A DNA stretch of 37,360 nt from Spirochaetota bacterium (GCA_022709405.1 JAKLIV010000017.1:1-37360), one strand, 5' to 3'. Shown: positions 19,190-27,667, counted from the stretch's first letter. Program-made: numbers and translations. The notes: generated from the letters alone by a model not told the origin.

Positions 19190-21163
19190 TCAGGCCTTCT
19201 TCACATGAGCTTCGATTTCCGCAGAGACCTTCTCCGGAGTGAAGCCGTATTCCTCTGCAAGCACCTCGGCCGGGGCCGAGGTCCCGAATCCTTTCATGGT
19301 GATGAAAAGCGCATTGCTCCCGGCATACCGCTCCCATCCCATCGAGAGGCCGGCTTCGACCACGGCAGCCGGTTTTCCATGCGACAGTATCGAATTCCGG
19401 TATTCCTCGGGCTGGCCGTCGAATATCTCCCATGAAGCGAACGAAACCACGCGGGCTTTGATTCCTCTGGACTTCAGCAGATCGGCCGCCTGTAACGACA
19501 GGGCCACTTCGGAACCGCTTGAATACACGACGATGTCCGGATTCGGTTCGTCCCTGACAACATACGCTCCTTTCCACAGCCCGGCGGCCTTTTCACCGCA
19601 TACCGGGGGCAGGTTCTGTCTGGTGAGCGCGAGCATGGTCGGGCCGTTGTTTCTGGCCAGAGCGTAAAGCCATGCCTCGCGCGTCTCATCGGCGTCCGCC
19701 GGCCTTATTACCGTGAGATTGGGTATGGCGCGCGCAGCGGCCAGGTGCTCGACGGGCTGGTGCGTGGGCCCGTCCTCGCCCACGAAGATCGAATCGTGGG
19801 TGAACACATATATCGTCTGGAGGCCGCCCAGAGCCGCGATGCGCATCGGTGGCCTCATGTAATCCATGAAGACAAAAAAGGTCGCCGAGAAGGGTATAAT
19901 CCCCCCGTAGTAGGCCATGCCGTTCTGTATGGCGCCCATGGCGTGCTCCCTGATCCCGAAGTGGATGTTGCGGCCCATCTTTCCCGCGCCCGACTCGCCG
20001 TACCCCTTGATAAATGTCTTGTTGCTCGGTCCGAGGTCCGCCGATCCTCCGATAAGGCCCGGCACCAGGGCGAAAAGCTTTTCGAGCATGACGCCGCTCG
20101 CGGCCCGGGTCGCCATGGGTTTGGCGGTATCGAAGCCGGTTTTCGGCCTCAGGGAGTCGATGTCCGGGCGTGTAAAAAAAGCGTCCCACTCTTTCTTTAT
20201 TTCTCCGGTCACGCGGGATGCGAATTCGCTCTTCCAGGAATCGTAGATTTTTTTCAGCTCGGCCCTGCGCCGTTCGAAAATATCATAAGCGCCCGGGGCG
20301 ACCGCAAAACAGTCGTCGCCGCACTCAAGGGCGCGCTTGGCCAGGCCGACCTCCTTCTCGCCGAGCGGCGCGCCATGGCTCGCCTCCGATCCCTCGAGGT
20401 TGGGGCTCCCTTTCGCGATCCTTGTCCTGGCGATGATGAGCGACGGCCGGAGCTTTTCGTTTTTGGCCGCTGTAATCGCGGCGCGTATCTCCGCGTAATT
20501 GTGGCCGTCGATCTTCTGGACGTGCCACTTGCACGCCTCGAAGCGCATTTTAACGTCATCCGAGAAAGTGAGGCCGGTGCTCCCCTCGATGGATATGTCG
20601 TTGGAGTCATAGAGGTACACGATGCTGCCCAGGCCCAGGTGGCCGGCCAGGGACGCCGCCTCTGACGAAATGCCCTCCATCAGGTCGCCGTCGCTTACGA
20701 TGGCGTAGACCGTATGGTCGATGACCGGCCCGTTCGCGTTGAACCGGTCGGAGAGATATTTCGAGGCCATTGCCATGCCCACGCCGTTGGCGAAGCCCTG
20801 TCCCAGCGGCCCGGTCGTGGTTTCGACCCCCGGCGTCACGTAATGCTCGGGGTGCCCCGGCGTCCTGCTGTGGAGCTGGCGGAAATTCCTGATGTCGTCG
20901 AGGGTCAGGCCGTATCCTGAAAGGTGCAGCAGCGAATAGAGCAGCATCGACCCGTGCCCCGCGGAAAGCACGAACCGGTCCCTGTTGATCCATCCGGGAT
21001 CGTCGGGGTTATGCACCAGGAATTCGGCCCAGAGCACCGCGCCCATGTCTGCGCACCCCATGGGCATGCCCGGATGGCCCGAATTGGCCTTCTGGACCGC
21101 ATCCATTGAGAGCGTCCTTATCGTATTGGCGATTTTACGCAGGTCTTCATCTCGAACTGGCAT
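19190..21163 (-). CDS. tkt: Transketolase
   Basis: This thiamine-diphosphate enzyme moves two-carbon ketol units between sugar phosphates in the non-oxidative pentose phosphate pathway. The 657-aa length is that of a full single-chain transketolase. Visible motifs are [15 protein letters not shown] near the N-terminus, the thiamine-diphosphate site [32 protein letters not shown], and [20 protein letters not shown] with the catalytic glutamate. The transketolase signature region [20 protein letters not shown] is also present. AGAGAGGG lies 5-6 bases before the ATG. It lies 101 bases downstream of mqnB on the same strand and has its own promoter-like sequence. Confidence 0.96.
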   Translation of the reverse strand: MPVRDEDLRKIANTIRTLSMDAVQKANSGHPGMPMGCADMGAVLWAEFLVHNPDDPGWINRDRFVLSAGHGSMLLYSLLHLSGYGLTLDDIRNFRQLHSRTPGHPEHYVTPGVETTTGPLGQGFANGVGMAMASKYLSDRFNANGPVIDHTVYAIVSDGDLMEGISSEAASLAGHLGLGSIVYLYDSNDISIEGSTGLTFSDDVKMRFEACKWHVQKIDGHNYAEIRAAITAAKNEKLRPSLIIARTRIAKGSPNLEGSEASHGAPLGEKEVGLAKRALECGDDCFAVAPGAYDIFERRRAELKKIYDSWKSEFASRVTGEIKKEWDAFFTRPDIDSLRPKTGFDTAKPMATRAASGVMLEKLFALVPGLIGGSADLGPSNKTFIKGYGESGAGKMGRNIHFGIREHAMGAIQNGMAYYGGIIPFSATFFVFMDYMRPPMRIAALGGLQTIYVFTHDSIFVGEDGPTHQPVEHLAAARAIPNLTVIRPADADETREAWLYALARNNGPTMLALTRQNLPPVCGEKAAGLWKGAYVVRDEPNPDIVVYSSGSEVALSLQAADLLKSRGIKARVVSFASWEIFDGQPEEYRNSILSHGKPAAVVEAGLSMGWERYAGSNALFITMKGFGTSAPAEVLAEEYGFTPEKVSAEIEAHVKKA

Positions 21164-21221
21164 GGCTTTCCCTCTCTTATGTCAGATTTCTCGTGAACCG
21201 GAACCGGGCGAATGACAGGCA

Positions 21222-21249
21222 TTAATAGCACCATACCCGACATAATCAA
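21222..21249 (-). promoter_or_regulatory. Promoter for transketolase
   Basis: On the minus strand TTGATT (21244-21249), 16 bases, then TATTAA (21222-21227), in the 101-base gap between mqnB and tkt. It would give a leader of about 50 bases. Confidence 0.4.
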
Positions 21250-21264
21250 GAACTTTATGGATTT

Positions 21265-21870
21265 TCAAGCAAGCCGGGGCCTTATTTTGTCGGCATAGAA
21301 ATCGAAAAGCGCGCTGCTGGTCTTTTTGACGTTGCGGATGATGTCCGCGTCCTTTTCGTGCTCCGGAGTGTCGGTGACGATCTTGAAAAGATAGACCGGC
21401 AGGCCGAATCTTGCGCACGCCTGCACGACCGCCGCGCCCTCCATGTCCACGAGATCGGCCGAGCGCGCGAGCGCCCCCCTTTCCGCGGACCCGGTAACCG
21501 GTACGTCTCCGGTGGCGAGCGATGCGAGCGGAAATCCTTCCATGACCGCAGGGGCCGTCATCCTTTCCTTTTTCGTGATCAGGTGCGGCCGGTCATGCTC
21601 GATGACCCGGTCGATATGATATATTTCACCCACCGAGAATCCGGCGCGCGTGCACCCCGCTGCCCCGAGGTTCAGCACCAGCGAGGGCGAATGCGCGCAG
21701 GCCAGATAGGCGACCGCCACGGCCGCGTTGACCTTGCCGATACCGCTGATGGCAAGAATGGCGTCAGCGCCCCGGTAAACAGGGAAAGGCCCGCCGGGGA
21801 TTTCTGCGAGCCCCATGCCGCGGATGAACGGCCCGGCCTCGAGCATGGTGGCCATCACGATCCCGGTCAC
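21265..21870 (-). CDS. mqnB: Futalosine hydrolase MqnB (nucleoside phosphorylase fold)
   Basis: MqnB hydrolyses futalosine, or aminodeoxyfutalosine in some species, to dehypoxanthine futalosine and a purine base. The 201-aa protein has the MTAN/PNP fold marks: AISGIGKVNAAVAVAYL, LNLGAAGCTRAG, and VDMEGAAVVQAC with the substrate-binding glutamate. I chose GTG 21870, which overlaps the mqnD stop as GTGA and gives the expected N-terminus VTGIVMATMLEAGPF. A longer open frame to 22167 is antisense-type noise within mqnD. Coupling to mqnD supports MqnB over a general methylthioadenosine nucleosidase. Whether the substrate is futalosine or the amino form cannot be read from the sequence, and no deaminase gene is in the window. 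Confidence 0.85.
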   Translation of the reverse strand: MTGIVMATMLEAGPFIRGMGLAEIPGGPFPVYRGADAILAISGIGKVNAAVAVAYLACAHSPSLVLNLGAAGCTRAGFSVGEIYHIDRVIEHDRPHLITKKERMTAPAVMEGFPLASLATGDVPVTGSAERGALARSADLVDMEGAAVVQACARFGLPVYLFKIVTDTPEHEKDADIIRNVKKTSSALFDFYADKIRPRLA

Positions 21871-22664
21871 AGGAGCCCCGCCCGCAGGGCCATTCCCTCG
21901 AGCCTCTCGATCGCGGCCGCGCCCTTTTCGCCGAGATCCACGGTGTAATCGTTCACGTACAGGCCGATATGCTCGTCGATTACCCGGTCGTCCATTTCCT
22001 GCGCGTACCGCTTCACGAAAACGCGCGAGGCCCCGCTGTTCGCCCTGGCGTACACGACCGATTCTCGGAGTATGCCCTCCACGTCGGTTTTCATGCCTTC
22101 GCCGCACGACCTCTTCATCGCGATGCAGCCCAGAGGGATGGGCATGCCGGTCTCCGCCTCCCACCATTCGCCGAGGTCGACCAATCGCACAAGACCCGAA
22201 TCCATATACACGAACCTTCCTTCATGGATGATGAGGCCCGCGTCGAATTTTCCGTCAGCGACCTCGGCGATAATCCTGTCGAACGGCCGCTCCGTGACAT
22301 CCGCCGCATCCGGGAACCACAGGCGCAGCAGCAGATATGCGGTCGTGTGCATTCCCGGCACCGCGATCGACATCCGCCCTGTATTCTTCGCTCCCGGGCG
22401 CGCGACGAGCAATGGCCCGCACCCGTGCCCCAGCGCAGCCCCGGACGACAGCATCGCATAACGCTCCTTGAGAAGAAGATAGCTGTAAAATGAAAGCTTG
22501 GTCACGGCAGTGGAACCCTCGAAGGCGAGCCTGTTCAGGGTCTCCACGTCATGGATGAGCGGCTTGAATTCATAACCGCGCCCGTCGACCAGGCCGTGAA
22601 GCATGGCATGGAAGATGAATGTGTCGTTCGGGCACGGTGAAAAGGCGATGTCGACGGATTTCAT
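21867..22664 (-). CDS. mqnD: 1,4-dihydroxy-6-naphthoate synthase MqnD
   Basis: MqnD cleaves cyclic dehypoxanthine futalosine to 1,4-dihydroxy-6-naphthoate. The protein has 265 aa, with the family opening IAFSPCPNDTFIFHAMLHG, the TKLSFYSYLLL segment and GCGPLLVAR. His147 in LIIHEGR corresponds to the family's catalytic histidine. The ATG at 22664 matches the family N-terminus, but its only ribosome-site-like sequence (GTGGGG) is one base away. The nearest promoter candidate would start transcription at or next to the ATG. mqnB follows with a GTGA overlap. The pair is separate from, and on the opposite strand to, the mqnE-A-C operon. Confidence 0.94.
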   Translation of the reverse strand: MKSVDIAFSPCPNDTFIFHAMLHGLVDGRGYEFKPLIHDVETLNRLAFEGSTAVTKLSFYSYLLLKERYAMLSSGAALGHGCGPLLVARPGAKNTGRMSIAVPGMHTTAYLLLRLWFPDAADVTERPFDRIIAEVADGKFDAGLIIHEGRFVYMDSGLVRLVDLGEWWEAETGMPIPLGCIAMKRSCGEGMKTDVEGILRESVVYARANSGASRVFVKRYAQEMDDRVIDEHIGLYVNDYTVDLGEKGAAAIERLEGMALRAGLL

Positions 22665-22669
22665 GCCCC

Positions 22670-22699
22670 ACTGTACGGATTATTTTTTTGCATCGTCAA
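22670..22699 (-). promoter_or_regulatory. Candidate promoter placing the mqnD start at or near the 5' end
   Basis: On the minus strand TTGACG (22694-22699), 18 bases, then TACAGT (22670-22675). The -10 box ends 5 bases before the mqnD ATG, so transcription would begin at about the start codon. Confidence 0.3.
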
Positions 22700-22709
22700 T
22701 AAAAAAACG

Positions 22710-22737
22710 TTGACCTTTTCCGGTATTTCAATATTTT
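22710..22737 (+). promoter_or_regulatory. Promoter for the exported thioredoxin-like gene
   Basis: TTGACC (22710-22715), 16 bases, then TATTTT (22732-22737). It resembles the FmdB-gene promoter in sequence and spacing. It would give a leader of about 100 bases. Confidence 0.35.
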
Positions 22738-22841
22738 AGTAATTGCTTTATTTTTACGGAATTTCCATGACTGACGATCGTGGAGATTCCGTACACAAAG
22801 ATTCAGACGGACACGGAAAATTTCGTGGCCCCGGAGGACCG

Positions 22842-23351
22842 ATGCTCCACAAAAAATTGATGCTTGCTGCGATGATCCTTTTAATCCCGGGTTTTACCGA
22901 AACCGGCCTGCCTCAGCAAAAAACGGTATGGCATGATTACAACACCGGCATCAAGCTGGCCCGGAAATACAACAGGCCTGTAGTAGTCGATTTCTACGCC
23001 GACTGGTGCAGGTGGTGCAAGGTGATGGACGAAAAAACGTTCAGCCACCCTTCGGTAGCAAGCAGCCTCTCGAAAAACTACGTATGCATCCGCGTGGACA
23101 CCATGTCGGGGACAACGCTCAATTATAAAAACCACAGGCTCGCGCCCCAGGAATTCGCGCAGATCATGGGGGTGTCGGGCCTTCCCACGGTGCTCTTCAT
23201 GGACAAGGACGAAAACGTCATCACGAGAATACCCGGATTCATAGACAAGGACGTGTTTCTTCCCCTGCTGGGATACATCAACGACAGGTGCTATCTGAAA
23301 AACGTGAGCTTCGAGGATTACAAGAGCGGCAGGGCTCGCTGCGCGAAATAG
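22842..23351 (+). CDS. Exported thioredoxin-like protein with a CRWC site (169 aa)
   Basis: An N-terminal signal sequence (MLHKKLMLAAMILLIPGF) is followed by a thioredoxin-fold domain. The redox motif is DWCRWC with Cys56 and Cys59, in the context PVVVDFYADWC, and the cis-proline loop is GLPTVLFMDKD. The pattern is closest to the C-terminal domain of DsbD and the thioredoxin_7-type family. It is therefore likely a periplasmic disulfide reductant or thiol-exchange protein. I chose ATG 22842 because GGAGG at 22833-22837 precedes it; the open frame extends upstream to 22743 without a family match. It converges with the outer-membrane-like gene, with 9 bases between the stops. No dsbD or cytochrome c maturation genes are adjacent, so its partner is unknown. 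Confidence 0.82.
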   Translation: MLHKKLMLAAMILLIPGFTETGLPQQKTVWHDYNTGIKLARKYNRPVVVDFYADWCRWCKVMDEKTFSHPSVASSLSKNYVCIRVDTMSGTTLNYKNHRLAPQEFAQIMGVSGLPTVLFMDKDENVITRIPGFIDKDVFLPLLGYINDRCYLKNVSFEDYKSGRARCAK

Positions 23352-23360
23352 AAAAACCGG

Positions 23361-24140
23361 TCACCACCATTCGATGGGTATTCCCGCGTAGACTTCCAGG
23401 GTTATCTCGTGGATGGATGATTTCTCTCCCAGATCCCTGTATATGTTGCGGTCAAGATCGATGTCGAGATACGTATAGAACACGTTCAGGCCGATATTGA
23501 TCATGCCCGCGGAGATCTCTCCGCCGATGCCGAGATCGACCGCGTATCCGTGAAAATTGGACTGATAGGGCGAAACCGACGATTTGCCCTCTTTTTTACG
23601 TTTCGCAGGGAAAGCGGTGAGCTCCGCGTCGACATACTGGCCGAAAAGCACGTAGAAAGTAAGGCCTCCGATCGCGGTGTAGTTGCCTCCCATGCCGCCG
23701 ACCTGGATCACGGGAGCGTAACGAAGCACCGGGCCGATCATCCAGCGGTCGTAACCCATCAGTATCCCGCTGTAGTCCTTTTCCTTTTTTTTACTCTTCT
23801 TGATGACCAGGCTTTGCCTGATCTTATGAAGCCGGTATCCGCCCCTGACGCCGATTTTCAGGGCATGGGCCTCGTTGCCGAGAATAAAGGGGTCGAAGGG
23901 GGCGAGATCGGCGAAACAGGAGAACGAAGTGTTAGAATGGGTCGGTTTAACCCAGAGGTCTTCATAAGGCGAATATAGTGAATAGCGCTCATTTTCATGC
24001 TCCACGATTCCGCCGAATGGGAATCCATACGCTATCCCGATATTGATGGACATGATCGTATTCAGGAACTCGCCTGCATACATGACCGATGGGCTCAGAA
24101 CGAGCGCGACAGCGATGATTGATGATTTAAGTAATTTCAT
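23361..24140 (-). CDS. Probable outer-membrane beta-barrel protein (259 aa)
   Basis: The N-terminus MKLLKSSIIAVALVLSPS ending VMYAG fits a Sec signal peptide with cleavage after YA. The mature chain alternates hydrophobic and polar residues, with repeated Gly/Tyr/aromatic strands (IGVRGGYRL, LTFYVLFGQY, VDLGIGGEISAGMINIGLN). It ends in IPIEWW, a terminal aromatic residue as in outer-membrane barrels. About ten strands look possible. A lysine-rich loop (KKSKKKEK) near the middle would be exposed. I do not recognise a specific family. I used ATG 24140: an upstream TTG at 24176 only adds RPGFYRKK-type residues. No clear ribosome site precedes the ATG. Confidence 0.65.
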   Translation of the reverse strand: MKLLKSSIIAVALVLSPSVMYAGEFLNTIMSINIGIAYGFPFGGIVEHENERYSLYSPYEDLWVKPTHSNTSFSCFADLAPFDPFILGNEAHALKIGVRGGYRLHKIRQSLVIKKSKKKEKDYSGILMGYDRWMIGPVLRYAPVIQVGGMGGNYTAIGGLTFYVLFGQYVDAELTAFPAKRKKEGKSSVSPYQSNFHGYAVDLGIGGEISAGMINIGLNVFYTYLDIDLDRNIYRDLGEKSSIHEITLEVYAGIPIEWW

Positions 24141-24210
24141 TGAACTAATTTTTTTGCGATAAAACCCGGGCCGCAATACCGGCCACCGTCATAAAACGGC
24201 CTTCGGGGTG

Positions 24211-24240
24211 TTATTAAAAGCAAAACAGACCTGAGGTCAA
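24211..24240 (-). promoter_or_regulatory. Promoter for the outer-membrane-like gene
   Basis: On the minus strand TTGACC (24235-24240), 18 bases, then TAATAA (24211-24216), about 70 bases before the start codon, between this gene and the upstream 304-aa gene. Confidence 0.35.
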
Positions 24241-24305
24241 CTTTTTTATTTTTTGCGGGCTCGAAAAAAAGGCGCCCGGCCACGGGTGGGAGATGCTGCG
24301 GCGAT

Positions 24306-25220
24306 TCAGGCCCGGGCCGTGGAGATATGACGGGAAATAATCCTCTCGAGCCTGTACATCTGATCTGAATATTTTTCGAGCTCCGGGTCCCTTTCGTAAT
24401 TCATTTTCATTTTTTTCAGGTGCTCCTTGAGCATCCTCAAATCGGTCTTTCTGTCGATTTCACGCCATTCTATGGCGTTGATGATGACCTCAAAATCGTA
24501 TTTACGCAGATGCACCCGGTAAAAAAAATCGATTCCGTAGACCTTGAGCATCTTCCGGACGGCTTCTTTGGTGTTCTTGTTGGGAAAATCCTTGTATTCC
24601 TCGGAATCGATCGCCCGCCTGGTTGATCCGGCTGCGGCCGAAGAACCCTCGCCGCCCCATGAATCGGTCCCAGCCTCCGACTTTGCGTTGCGTGAGGAAA
24701 TCTTCTTCTGCTCTTCAATAATTTCCTGAAGGCGCCGGCTTTTCCATTCTTCAGAAAATTCCGAGTACTCCTTCTCTATGAGCTTCTCGTATTCCTCGAG
24801 CATGATGGCCTTGTTCGCCACAAAGCCGAGGGACGTGTTGTTGTAAAGCTTGATGTTCGGGAATATCTCTTTCACGATCTGATGCACCAGGACGCGCTTC
24901 TTGAACCTTTTCTCGTATTCCTCCATGAGCCTGCTCTGGTAATAGTTTTTGAGACGGGTTATGGTTTGCAGATTGGCGTCGACGTAGCCGTCGATCCTCT
25001 TGATCTCATGATCGGGGTCGTCCTTGACTATTTCAAAAACGAAGACCTTATGGGCCTCTTTCAGGATATTCACGTACATTTTCAGGTCAGCGGGAGGTAT
25101 GCCCAGTATCGACTGGATCTGCTTGGCGAAATCGTCGGAATGCGGCACCGCCGTCAAATCCTCCTTGGCGTTCTCTTTCCTGACCTGGTTGTACACTTCA
25201 TCTAATAATTTTTCAAGCAT
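24306..25220 (-). CDS. Unrecognised cytoplasmic protein, charged and helical (304 aa)
   Basis: I do not recognise this protein. It has no signal peptide or membrane segment. It is strongly charged and predicted mostly helical, with long Glu/Lys/Arg runs (RLMEEYEKRFKKRVL, EEYEKLIEKEYSEFSEEW). A low-complexity Ser/Gly/Ala linker at about residues 177-200 (GTDSWGGEGSSAAAGS) separates two parts. The C-terminal part (EAVRKMLKVYGIDFFYRVHL ... YDFEVIINAIEWREI) looks like a compact domain. A possible ribosome site, CGGAACGG, precedes the ATG. It lies upstream of the outer-membrane-like gene on the same strand and is divergent from the ilv leader. A lineage-restricted protein is likely; the function is unknown. 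Confidence 0.7.
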   Translation of the reverse strand: MLEKLLDEVYNQVRKENAKEDLTAVPHSDDFAKQIQSILGIPPADLKMYVNILKEAHKVFVFEIVKDDPDHEIKRIDGYVDANLQTITRLKNYYQSRLMEEYEKRFKKRVLVHQIVKEIFPNIKLYNNTSLGFVANKAIMLEEYEKLIEKEYSEFSEEWKSRRLQEIIEEQKKISSRNAKSEAGTDSWGGEGSSAAAGSTRRAIDSEEYKDFPNKNTKEAVRKMLKVYGIDFFYRVHLRKYDFEVIINAIEWREIDRKTDLRMLKEHLKKMKMNYERDPELEKYSDQMYRLERIISRHISTARA

Positions 25221-25247
25221 CGGTCCGTTCCGTCACACCCGAGATAT

Positions 25248-25400
25248 ATGATGATGGAGCTGTCCCAAATAAACATGCTTGAATACATAACAGCACTATT
25301 CGAAGAAATTCAAGCTTTAAAGGCCGTAAAAGAAAAAAAATTGACAAATATTAAACGATACCTGAGTCTTATCAGCCTGACAACAGGGAAATGCGGCTGA
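25248..25400 (+). CDS. Possible leader peptide ORF upstream of ilvB (up to 50 aa)
   Basis: An open frame begins with three consecutive ATG codons (25248, 25251, 25254), with another ATG at 25275. It ends with TGA at 25398-25400, 41 bases before ilvB. Near its end it encodes RYLSLISLTTGKCG with CTG, CTT, ATC and CTG codons, i.e. closely spaced Leu and Ile, the end products of the ilv pathway. The stop lies inside a small hairpin. GAGA precedes the first ATG by only 3 bases. Leader-peptide control is a hypothesis: there is no U-run after the hairpin, so a classic transcription attenuator is not evident. Confidence 0.3.
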   Translation: MMMELSQINMLEYITALFEEIQALKAVKEKKLTNIKRYLSLISLTTGKCG

Positions 25401-25409
25401 AAACCGCAT
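25391..25409 (+). other. Hairpin in the ilvB leader overlapping the small ORF stop
   Basis: ATGCGG (25391-25396) and CCGCAT (25404-25409) form a perfect 6-bp stem with the loop CTGAAAA. The loop contains the TGA stop of the small leader ORF. The hairpin ends about 22 bases before the ilvB ribosome site. It is not followed by a T-run. Confidence 0.4.
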
Positions 25410-25441
25410 CCGACCGATAACCAAATCCATTAAGGAGCGTA

Positions 25442-27127
25442 GTGTTGAAGGCAAACGGCGCACAAATAATCATCGAATCGCTTAAAAAGGAGAATGTCGA
25501 ATACATGTTCGGCTACCCCGGGGGGGTGGTCATTCCCATTTTCCACCAGCTCTTCAATGCGCCTTTTAAATTCATACTGAGCAGACATGAACAGGGCGCG
25601 GTACACGCCGCAGACGGGTACGCCAGGGCCTCGGGAAAAACCGGCGTGGTCCTCGCCACTTCCGGGCCCGGCGCGACAAACCTCGTAACCGGTATCGCGA
25701 CGGCATACATGGATTCGGTGCCCCTGGTCGTTTTCACCGGCCAGGTATCGACACGCATGATCGGCAACGACGCGTTTCAGGAAGTCGACGTCACCGGAAT
25801 CACCCGGCCCATTACCAAGCACAATTATCTCGTCCAGGACGTCAAAGACCTCGCGAGAATAATTAAAGAAGCTTTCCACATCGCCGGCACCGGCAGGCCC
25901 GGCCCGGTTGTTATAGACGTCCCGGTCGACATATCCAACGCCGAACATAAATTCCATTATCCGGAAAAAATCGACATTCGCGGATACAAGCCGAAGTACG
26001 AAGGCCACCCCGTGCAGATAGAAAAGGCCTGCAAGCTCATCGAGGCTTCGAAAAAGCCCGTGATTTACGCGGGCGGCGGAGTGATCATTTCCAACGCGTC
26101 CAAAGAACTCAGGGAATTCGTCAAGCTGACCGGCATACCCATTACGACGACGCTGCTCGGCCTCGGAGTATATCCCGAAACGGACAAGCTTTCCCTCGAA
26201 ATGTTGGGGATGCACGGAACCTATTACGCGAACCACGCGGTCAACGAATCCGACCTTCTCATCGCGATTGGAGCGAGATTCGACGACAGGGTCACGGGAA
26301 ACATCAAGACCTTCATACCGAACGCCAAAGTCATCCACATCGACATCGACCCCGCATCGGTCAGTAAAAACGTCCTGGTCGACGTTCCCATTGTGGGCGA
26401 CTGCAGGCACGTCCTTAATGAAATCAACAAGATGATAAAGGCCCCGTCCATCGATCCATGGATCAAGGAAGTCATGAAAATGAAGGAGGAGCATCCGCTC
26501 ACCTACGACCAGCCGCAGAAAGGCATGATCAAGCCGCAGTTCGTCGTTGAGGAAATCTACCGGCTGACCAAGGGAGACGCCGTCATCTGCACCGAGGTCG
26601 GCCAGAACCAGATGTGGGCCGCGCAGTTCTACAAATACACGCAGCCGCGGACATTTATCTCCTCCGGGGGACTGGGAACCATGGGATACGGTTTTCCCGC
26701 GGCAATCGGCGCCCAGCTGGCCAGGCCCGACAAGCGCGTCATCGACATCGCGGGCGACGGCTCGATCCAGATGAATATACAGGAGCTCATCGTGGCTGTG
26801 CAGCACAGGCTCCCGGTCATCGTTGCAATCCTCAACAACGGATTTCTGGGCATGGTTCGGCAGTGGCAGCAGCTCTTTTACGAGAAACGCTATTCCCACA
26901 CGTGCATAAATTTCGCCCCGGATTTCGTCAAGCTGGCCGAGGCTTACGGTGCGGCGGGTATAAGGGTCGAGGAAAAAGAGGACGTGGCGGCCGCGATCAA
27001 GAAGGCCCTTTCCATCAACGATCGGCCGATCATAATCGATTTTGTGGTCAACCGCGAGGAGAACGTCTACCCGATGGTGCCCGCGGGAAAATCGGTCAAG
27101 GACACGATAATGAGGGAGCTGGCATGA
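25442..27127 (+). CDS. ilvB: Acetolactate synthase large (catalytic) subunit
   Basis: The enzyme condenses pyruvate with pyruvate or 2-ketobutyrate in the first common step of valine, leucine and isoleucine synthesis, using thiamine diphosphate and FAD. The 561-aa length is normal. Glu50 in SRHEQGAVHAADGYAR is the catalytic thiamine-activating residue. The thiamine-diphosphate site is GDGSIQMNIQEL followed by NNGFLGMVRQWQ. The central FAD domain has the AGGGVIISNA and IGARFDDRVTG segments. The start is GTG 25442 or TTG 25445. AAGGAG at 25432-25437 is 4 bases from the first and 7 from the second, so TTG is equally plausible. The stop overlaps the ilvN start as ATGA. TTGACA at 25341-25346 lacks a clear -10 box. 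Confidence 0.96.
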   Translation: MLKANGAQIIIESLKKENVEYMFGYPGGVVIPIFHQLFNAPFKFILSRHEQGAVHAADGYARASGKTGVVLATSGPGATNLVTGIATAYMDSVPLVVFTGQVSTRMIGNDAFQEVDVTGITRPITKHNYLVQDVKDLARIIKEAFHIAGTGRPGPVVIDVPVDISNAEHKFHYPEKIDIRGYKPKYEGHPVQIEKACKLIEASKKPVIYAGGGVIISNASKELREFVKLTGIPITTTLLGLGVYPETDKLSLEMLGMHGTYYANHAVNESDLLIAIGARFDDRVTGNIKTFIPNAKVIHIDIDPASVSKNVLVDVPIVGDCRHVLNEINKMIKAPSIDPWIKEVMKMKEEHPLTYDQPQKGMIKPQFVVEEIYRLTKGDAVICTEVGQNQMWAAQFYKYTQPRTFISSGGLGTMGYGFPAAIGAQLARPDKRVIDIAGDGSIQMNIQELIVAVQHRLPVIVAILNNGFLGMVRQWQQLFYEKRYSHTCINFAPDFVKLAEAYGAAGIRVEEKEDVAAAIKKALSINDRPIIIDFVVNREENVYPMVPAGKSVKDTIMRELA

Positions 27128-27603
27128 GACAGTATGTTATATCCGTAAAAGTTGAAAACAAGTTCGGGGTCCTGGCCCGCGTTGCAGGGCTTTTCTCGGC
27201 CCGCGGATACAACATCGACTCCCTCACCGTCAGCGCCACGGAGCAGGACAATATCTCGGTGATGACTATCGTTGTCAGGGGCGATGACCGGGTCATCGAA
27301 CAGGTAAAAAAACAGTTGAACAAGCTGATCGATGTTATTAAAGTGACGGACCATACTGATCTTCCCTGCGTTCAGAGGGAAATCGTGCTGATAAAGGTCA
27401 ATGCGCCCGCGAGCAAGAGGGCCGAGATTTACCAGCTGGGAGAGATTTTCAGGGCCGACATAGCCGACATTTCCCCTAAAAGCATAACGCTCGGCGTGAA
27501 AGGAGAACCCGATAAAATAGATAACTTCATCGAGCTGCTCAGACCTTACGGAATCAAGGAATTGATGAGGACAGGAAGGGTATCCCTGGTCAAGGAACAG
27601 TGA
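27124..27603 (+). CDS. ilvN: Acetolactate synthase small (regulatory) subunit
   Basis: This 159-aa subunit activates the catalytic IlvB chain and carries the feedback site for valine. An ACT domain occupies about residues 1-75, opening YVISVKVENKFGVLARVAGL and continuing FSARGYNIDSLTV. The C-terminal domain spans about 84-159, with REIVLIKVNAPASKR and GEIFRADIADISPKS. Length and both domains match the ilvN/ilvH family. The ATG overlaps the ilvB stop by four bases, which fits stoichiometric co-translation. ilvC follows after 64 bases. Confidence 0.95.
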   Translation: MRQYVISVKVENKFGVLARVAGLFSARGYNIDSLTVSATEQDNISVMTIVVRGDDRVIEQVKKQLNKLIDVIKVTDHTDLPCVQREIVLIKVNAPASKRAEIYQLGEIFRADIADISPKSITLGVKGEPDKIDNFIELLRPYGIKELMRTGRVSLVKEQ

Positions 27604-27667
27604 ATTGCCGGCATCCTGAAGGGCGCTTCGAGTTTACCTGAAATTTTTTAATAAAAGGAGTAATATC

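Noticed and set aside
19183..19197. AGGCCTG / CAGGCCT palindrome between the FmdB gene and tkt, possible terminator
   Set aside because: One-base centre, overlaps the tkt stop codon and has no T-run on either side.
21871..22167. Longer N-terminal extension of MqnB
   Set aside because: The extension is antisense-frame translation through mqnD; the GTG at 21870 overlapping the mqnD stop gives the family-like N-terminus.
25341..25346. TTGACA as the -35 box of an ilvB promoter
   Set aside because: No acceptable -10 sequence occurs at 16-18 bases; TCTTAT is 20 bases away. It may be coincidental.
25430..26899. 489-codon antisense frame opposite ilvB
   Set aside because: Entirely opposite a well-conserved gene, no ribosome site, Val/Asp/His-rich shadow composition.
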